In this document: piece after piece, positions 24,424 to 28,771 of the stretch
Layout of the letters: every line of letters starts with the position of its first letter
How positions within the stretch are numbered: position 1 is the stretch's first letter
Origin: Pyrodictiaceae archaeon
GTDB taxonomy: Archaea > Thermoproteota > Thermoprotei_A > Sulfolobales > Pyrodictiaceae
NCBI GenBank assembly: GCA_027046105.1
Contig: JALTZQ010000227.1
Coordinates: 1 to 28,771, forward strand
Length of the DNA: 28,771 nt
Reading direction: 5' to 3'
Program-made: the position numbers and the translations under genes
Notes under the pieces: model-generated
The model's input: the letters and a program-made list of their open reading frames with translations, nothing else
Database searches by the model: none
Told to the model about the DNA's origin: nothing

Positions 24424-26202
24424 GTGGCAGGTTCACTCATAGGTGCAGCAGCAGGCCTCTTCGCAACAGCATTTTACTGGTTACTTGGAATCATAACTAC
24501 AAGTGTAGCGAGAATAATGGGCGTAGACATAGACTTCACAACCGACTTAGCAGTTGTTGCCCTTGCAGCCGAGTCCACAAAGCTTTTCCTCGTAGCAATC
24601 CTTGTACCTCTAGGAGCACTACTCGGTAGTATACTTGTATACAAATTTGCACCAGAAGCTGAAGGCCATGGAACTGATGCAGTAATAAGAGCAGTCCATC
24701 GACGAGGAGGATATGTAGATACTCATGTACCTTTAATCAAAGCCATAGCGTCAGCTCTTACCATAGGCTTTGGTGGAAGCGGAGGAGTAGAGGGCCCAAG
24801 CGCACAAATGGGTGGCGGAATAGGAAGCATCATTGCAAGATTAATGAAGCTGGGATTGTTTGATAGAAGAATAGCGGTTGTAGCTGGAGTTTCAGGAGCA
24901 CTATCAGCCATCTTTAGAGCGCCAATAGGCACATCACTTTTCGCTATAGAGGTGCTGTATAAGCGCGACATGGAGGTTGCTGCATTTATACCAGCTATTA
25001 TAGCTTCTGTTGTTTCATTTACAATAACTGCTCCTCTCTGGGGATTCACAGAGATCTTCCCACAAGTAGAAGTTGAACCCTATAAGCTCTATGGCATACA
25101 CATGCTCATGGTTTATATGGGCCTTGGTCTCTTTACAGCACCTTTTGCACTTCTCTATGTAGTATTATTTCAAAGAGTGAAAGATGCGTTTGATCAATTA
25201 TCGTTAAGGCTGCCACACCCCGTACTAAAACCAACAATAGGGGCTATTGTAACAGGTATTATAGGCATTCTTATACCGGCTGTGCTTGGATCTGGACGAG
25301 GACTTCTATCAGAACTCCTAGCTGGCATGGGTAGTCTTCACGAGATTGCAGAAACCACTACGATATTAGTCCTACTCGGCATTGCAACTGCAAAAATGTT
25401 TGCAACAGCATTCTCAATAGGAAGCGGGGGTAGTGGCGGCGTTTTCGCTCCTAGCATTTTCATAGGAGCACTAATAGGTTATACCTATGGAGTGCTCGTG
25501 GAAGAAACCAGTGGTCTGCCTCCAGTGTTATTCTCCTATCTTGGCATGTCAGCTTTTTTCGCGGCAGTATCTAAGACTCCCTTAGCAACATCAGTCATGG
25601 TTGCCGAAATGACAGGTAGTTACCACTTAATAGTCCCTGCATTAATTTCTGCTGTCGTTTCGCGTGAACTGACTGGCAATATAAGTATTTACGAGTCACA
25701 AATGCACCATAGGCCAAGACCAGAAATAGTGAGTCTTGAGGTGTTACTTGAGCAGTTGGCGGGAATATCGGAAGCAAGGCAAATAAAATTGGCTGAGATA
25801 GTTGATAGGAGGTATAGGGCTGTAAAAATAACTGATTCTGCTTATAAAGCCATAGAACTTATAATGAAATATCATCAACACGTAGTTCCCGTCGTTGACA
25901 ACGATGGTAGGCCCGTAGGCTCCGTGGATGCAAGTCTATTAAGTTTCCTCCTTGAAACGCCACGAGCAGCAACTATAGGGAGAAGTATTTTGAGAAAACC
26001 ACCTATTCTCAGCACAACCGATAGCCTATACAATGCAATAGAGGCCCTCGTAGAATTCGATACAAGTTATGGCATTGTTGTAAACAGTGACGGAAAATAC
26101 TATGGCATTGTTACAGCGGCTGATCTAGCAGCAGCTGCCCTTAATCTGCTTGTAGGCCTACGTGAAGAAGAGAAAAAGGTTTTGAAAGAGGTGCTTCGTT
26201 GA
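24424..26202 (+). CDS. ClC-family chloride channel/transporter with C-terminal CBS domains
   Basis: Membrane anion transporter with about ten hydrophobic segments, then two CBS repeats from about residue 435 to the end that bind nucleotides or sense ionic strength. Filter motifs are GHGTD (81-85), GSGGVEGP with the external gating Glu123, and GGVFAP. At the inner proton-glutamate position of E. coli ClC (Ile-Glu-Glu), this protein reads Ile-Glu-Val, so H+ coupling may differ. GTG 24424 is the first canonical start. In-frame sequence from 24352 upstream of it (LHHIRDLVKHLAGLAYFEKWLV) looks like the normal ClC N-terminus, so translation may begin at ATA 24358 or CTG 24361. The gene stands alone between divergent and downstream units. 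Confidence 0.93.
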   Translation: MAGSLIGAAAGLFATAFYWLLGIITTSVARIMGVDIDFTTDLAVVALAAESTKLFLVAILVPLGALLGSILVYKFAPEAEGHGTDAVIRAVHRRGGYVDTHVPLIKAIASALTIGFGGSGGVEGPSAQMGGGIGSIIARLMKLGLFDRRIAVVAGVSGALSAIFRAPIGTSLFAIEVLYKRDMEVAAFIPAIIASVVSFTITAPLWGFTEIFPQVEVEPYKLYGIHMLMVYMGLGLFTAPFALLYVVLFQRVKDAFDQLSLRLPHPVLKPTIGAIVTGIIGILIPAVLGSGRGLLSELLAGMGSLHEIAETTTILVLLGIATAKMFATAFSIGSGGSGGVFAPSIFIGALIGYTYGVLVEETSGLPPVLFSYLGMSAFFAAVSKTPLATSVMVAEMTGSYHLIVPALISAVVSRELTGNISIYESQMHHRPRPEIVSLEVLLEQLAGISEARQIKLAEIVDRRYRAVKITDSAYKAIELIMKYHQHVVPVVDNDGRPVGSVDASLLSFLLETPRAATIGRSILRKPPILSTTDSLYNAIEALVEFDTSYGIVVNSDGKYYGIVTAADLAAAALNLLVGLREEEKKVLKEVLR

Positions 26203-26269
26203 TCGAACTAAGTGTTACCTCCAGATATACTCCAGTGTTAGTAGCCCCACCACACTAAGGGTTCTCTAA

Positions 26270-26325
26270 GATCTATAGATTGTGTCTGGAAGGCTACGAA
26301 AGGTACTATTTCAGCCACGAGGTGA
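26270..26325 (+). promoter_or_regulatory. Candidate cdvB promoter and Shine-Dalgarno
   Basis: GATCTATAGATT (26270-26281) contains a TATA-like core and would place transcription start near 26302. GAGGTGA at 26319-26325 sits five bases before the ATG at 26331. This full anti-16S match decides that start over the upstream in-frame TTG at 26280. Confidence 0.45.
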
Positions 26326-26330
26326 CACTT

Positions 26331-27248
26331 ATGGCAGCTATTCTGGCCCGGCTCCTTAACATATTTAGTTGGAGCCAACAACAAGAAGATGATTTCAAGA
26401 CAAAGGTTGATCATGCAATAGTCCGACTTGAACTAATACTTGAACGTGTAAACGAGCTAAGGTACAAGTTTGAGTCAAGGATTCACGAGCTAAGAAATAT
26501 GATAGTCACTCTTGTACGTCAAGGTGAAAAAACAAGAGCCGCAATCTATGCTGGTGAACTCGTACAAGTAAGAAATGTGCTTAAAATGGTTAAGACAGTA
26601 GAAAACATGATTATCATGACAAAAGAAAGGTTACGCACAGTTAGCGATAGCAGACAACTAGCTGAAGTACTTATGACATTTGGTGCAGCATTAGAGGAAG
26701 TCAAAGATCAAGCCAAGACATTATATCCCGGCTTAGCCTATGCCTTTGAAGAGATAAGCAAGAATGTAAAGACATTAATAGTCCAAACTAGTCTAGATGG
26801 ACTGGTTAACATAGATCCTGTTGTAATCTCGAATCAAGCACTAAATGTACTCAACGAAGCATTAAAACAAGCCGATGGAGAAATAAAGAAGAGCTTCCCA
26901 GAGCCACCGGTAGAGCCCATAATGAAAGTCGTTGAAAAACCAGAAAACAATGAAAACAAAACAAGTTTCGTAAAAGAGAAAACACCATCAGCTAAAATTA
27001 ACAAATATGAGAAGCCAAGCATAACAAGTAGTGCTGTACACCACGAGCAACAATCAACAAAGGCATCAATATCAAAGCTTCATCGCAGGCCGCGTGCCAA
27101 CATAGAACAATTGCTACTCGAGTATATACGTGAACATGGTGGTTTCCTCGACATACGTGACTTCATAGATAAGTATGGATTTAGCAGGGATGAAGTATTT
27201 CAAGCATTACATAGAATGGCCAAAAAGGGATTGATAACAATAGCCTAA
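26331..27248 (+). CDS. cdvB: CdvB, ESCRT-III-like cell division protein
   Basis: Polymerises at the division neck in Crenarchaeota and is remodelled by CdvC. The N-terminal ESCRT-III core is helical and charged (about residues 20-185: KVDHAIVRLELILERVNELR onward). A proline-rich MIM2-like segment, SFPEPPVEPI (188-197), is expected to bind the CdvC MIT domain. A Lys/Ser-rich linker leads to a winged helix (about 255-305, ANIEQLLLEYIREHGGFLDIRDF) which in Sulfolobus binds CdvA. Length is 305 residues from ATG 26331, chosen for its GAGGTGA. It is upstream of cdvC in one unit. In Sulfolobus cdvA precedes it, but here a ClC gene does. Confidence 0.95.
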   Translation: MAAILARLLNIFSWSQQQEDDFKTKVDHAIVRLELILERVNELRYKFESRIHELRNMIVTLVRQGEKTRAAIYAGELVQVRNVLKMVKTVENMIIMTKERLRTVSDSRQLAEVLMTFGAALEEVKDQAKTLYPGLAYAFEEISKNVKTLIVQTSLDGLVNIDPVVISNQALNVLNEALKQADGEIKKSFPEPPVEPIMKVVEKPENNENKTSFVKEKTPSAKINKYEKPSITSSAVHHEQQSTKASISKLHRRPRANIEQLLLEYIREHGGFLDIRDFIDKYGFSRDEVFQALHRMAKKGLITIA

Positions 27249-27294
27249 GATCAAACATACGTAGTACAAGATACTGTTGATAGAGGTTGAGGAC

Positions 27295-28410
27295 ATGGGT
27301 TCTGCACTACACCATCTAGAAGCAATGGCAAGGAGCTATGCCTTAGCCGCTGTTAGAGCCGATAGAAGCGGTAATATCGCTGATGCAATAGCAAATTATA
27401 AGAAAGCTATAGCTGTCCTGAAACGAATAGTACAGCTTTATCCTGATAATCCATTAATACACGTCTATCGTTCAATGATAAAAGAGTACGAAAAACGTGT
27501 TGAGCAACTAGAAAAGCTCGGTGTACCGGCAGGCCCAGCTGAAGCTGAGCAACTTGAGGATTGGGTATTAACAGAGAAGCCAAATGTGACATTCAATGAC
27601 ATAGCTGACTTAGAACACGCCAAACAGGCCATAAGAGAGGCAATAATCTATCCAGTCAAGAGGCCCGATCTCTTCCCATTGGGTTGGCCACGAGGAATAT
27701 TGCTATTTGGTCCACCGGGTTGCGGCAAAACAATGTTAGCAGCTGCTGTTGCAAACGAGGTAGATGGCGTCTTCTTTAACGTGGATGCTGCAACAATAAT
27801 GTCCAAGTGGCTTGGTGAGGCTGAGAAAAGGGTAAGACTACTATTCAACAAGGCTAGAGAAGTTGCCAAGAAAGGGAGGCCTGCAATTATATTCATAGAC
27901 GAAATTGACGCACTTCTCGGCATCTATGAAACTGAGGTTGGTGGCGAAGCCAGGGTAAGAAACCAGTTCCTTAAAGAGATGGATGGTTTACAAGACAAGT
28001 CCAATAAACTTCACGTTTACGTTATTGGTGCAACAAATAAGCCCTGGAGACTTGACGAGCCATTTATAAGGAGGTTTCAGAAACGCATCTACATTCCACC
28101 ACCTGATTATGAAGCAAGACTTAAACTCTTTAAAATGTATACGTCGAAACTAAAATTAGCTGATGATGTCGATTTGGATGAGCTTGCCAAAAAGACAGAA
28201 GGGTATAGTGCTAGTGACATTCGCGATATAGTAATGGAGGCGCATCTGAGAACTGTGCGTGAACTATTTGAGAAGAGAAACGGTGTTGGAGAGCCCAGAC
28301 CAATAACGATGGATGATTTCATTGAGGTACTCAAGAAGAGAAAGCCAAGCATAACAAGGGAAATGATAGAAGCTTATCAACAATGGTATGAGAAGTTTAA
28401 AGCAATCTAA
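27295..28410 (+). CDS. cdvC: CdvC, Vps4-like AAA ATPase of the archaeal division machinery
   Basis: Disassembles ESCRT-III (CdvB) filaments during scission. An MIT three-helix domain occupies about residues 1-75 ([21 protein letters not shown]). A short linker leads to one AAA domain: Walker A GPPGCGKT (139-146), Walker B IIFIDEID (198-205), sensor 1 GATNKP (245-250) and the arginine finger pair in FIRRFQKRI (Arg259, Arg260). A Vps4-type C-terminal helix closes the 371-residue protein. I chose ATG 27295 because GAGGTTGAGG lies just upstream; a TTG at 27277 is the longer alternative. It is 46 bases after cdvB on the same strand and probably co-transcribed. Confidence 0.96.
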   Translation: MGSALHHLEAMARSYALAAVRADRSGNIADAIANYKKAIAVLKRIVQLYPDNPLIHVYRSMIKEYEKRVEQLEKLGVPAGPAEAEQLEDWVLTEKPNVTFNDIADLEHAKQAIREAIIYPVKRPDLFPLGWPRGILLFGPPGCGKTMLAAAVANEVDGVFFNVDAATIMSKWLGEAEKRVRLLFNKAREVAKKGRPAIIFIDEIDALLGIYETEVGGEARVRNQFLKEMDGLQDKSNKLHVYVIGATNKPWRLDEPFIRRFQKRIYIPPPDYEARLKLFKMYTSKLKLADDVDLDELAKKTEGYSASDIRDIVMEAHLRTVRELFEKRNGVGEPRPITMDDFIEVLKKRKPSITREMIEAYQQWYEKFKAI

Positions 28411-28416
28411 GCCAAG

Positions 28417-28770
28417 CTATTCTAAGTCTTCATACTCGAATGGGCCATAGATGGTTAGTGAAGCAAAACCTCCTTTCTCAAATAGTTTTTCAAGTTCTGC
28501 GGGAGCAACCACACTACCCATCCTCGATGATGCAATTAGCACTCCCTTACAGAACTCCATGTAAAAACTATCACTCATTACGTCTACCTTGATAATATAG
28601 CACTTCTCATTCCACGACTCTATTTTCTTACTAATTTTCTCTCTAAGATCATGGAAGTTATCATATTCCATTCGAAGTCGTTTGACACTTGGTGCATTAA
28701 TGACTATTCGTGCAATCGTGGCTGGATCAATTAACCTACGTGATCTCTCCTCACTCCATTCGAGCCTCAA
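28417..28770 (-). CDS. Hypothetical protein at the window edge, possibly incomplete
   Basis: Not recognised. 117 residues are visible, soluble, with alternating helices and strands (RLIDPATIARIVINAPSVKRLRMEY, then YIIKVDVMSDSFYMEFCKGVLIASSRMG). No metal, nucleotide or membrane motif is evident. The first codon seen, TTG 28770, touches the window end, so the true start and ribosome binding site may lie outside. It is convergent with cdvC, only six bases from its stop. It could be a conserved crenarchaeal protein, but its position does not by itself tie it to cell division. Confidence 0.65.
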   Translation of the reverse strand: MRLEWSEERSRRLIDPATIARIVINAPSVKRLRMEYDNFHDLREKISKKIESWNEKCYIIKVDVMSDSFYMEFCKGVLIASSRMGSVVAPAELEKLFEKGGFASLTIYGPFEYEDLE

Positions 28771-28771
28771 T

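Noticed and set aside
26280..26330. Longer CdvB start at TTG 26280
   Set aside because: A complete GAGGTGA lies inside that extension, five bases before ATG 26331.

Overview
This window reads as a hyperthermophilic Crenarchaeon, most likely in or near the Desulfurococcales/Pyrodictiaceae. That placement is inferred from protein character only; no comparison was run. The supporting signs are an ESCRT-type division pair (CdvB, CdvC), a thermosome, a stand-alone RpoK, an RFC/GINS/MCM/Orc1 replication set, a family B polymerase of the Pyrodictium/Aeropyrum type, and Shine-Dalgarno sites of the GAGGTGA/GGTG kind. The DNA is AT-rich by eye. Genes are packed tightly with many short overlaps. No stretch longer than about 210 bases lacks a gene, and I see no IS element, CRISPR array, integrase or recognisable tRNA.

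Left part (1-9240): the 3' portion of a thermosome gene; rpoK; a type IA topoisomerase; a convergent minus-strand pair (C4 zinc-ribbon protein, then signal peptidase I); a minus-strand pair of a TrkA-type K+ regulatory subunit and an MscS-type channel; then a plus-strand run of enolase, endonuclease III and a THUMP-domain protein.

Central replication region (9275-20902): orc1/cdc6, a small winged-helix protein and moaC overlap on the plus strand. The two RFC clamp-loader subunits run on the minus strand, divergent from a gins23-mcm operon. After an uncharacterised 86-residue gene and a 208-base intergenic region come a THEP1-type NTPase, a circularly permuted GTPase and DNA polymerase B, all on the minus strand. 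Six replisome proteins (Orc1/Cdc6, RfcL, RfcS, Gins23, MCM, PolB) thus lie within about 11.6 kb.

Right part (20896-28771): a RimI-type acetyltransferase lies directly before polB. Pelota (ribosome rescue) is convergent with a two-gene radical-SAM/nucleotidyltransferase unit. A ClC chloride transporter with CBS domains follows, then cdvB-cdvC for membrane scission without a neighbouring cdvA, and an unrecognised gene reaching the right edge.

The most unusual element is an 83-base GC-rich island (16805-16887; 56 of 83 bases are G or C) between two minus-strand genes. It can form a 7-bp closing stem, two further nested stems and an inner H-type pseudoknot, and I could not match it to a known RNA family. 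Other points worth a second look are the missing canonical start codon for the full-length ClC protein, the radical-SAM/nucleotidyltransferase pair, the RFC/GINS-MCM divergent promoter, and repeated use of GTG/TTG starts in DNA-replication and repair genes.
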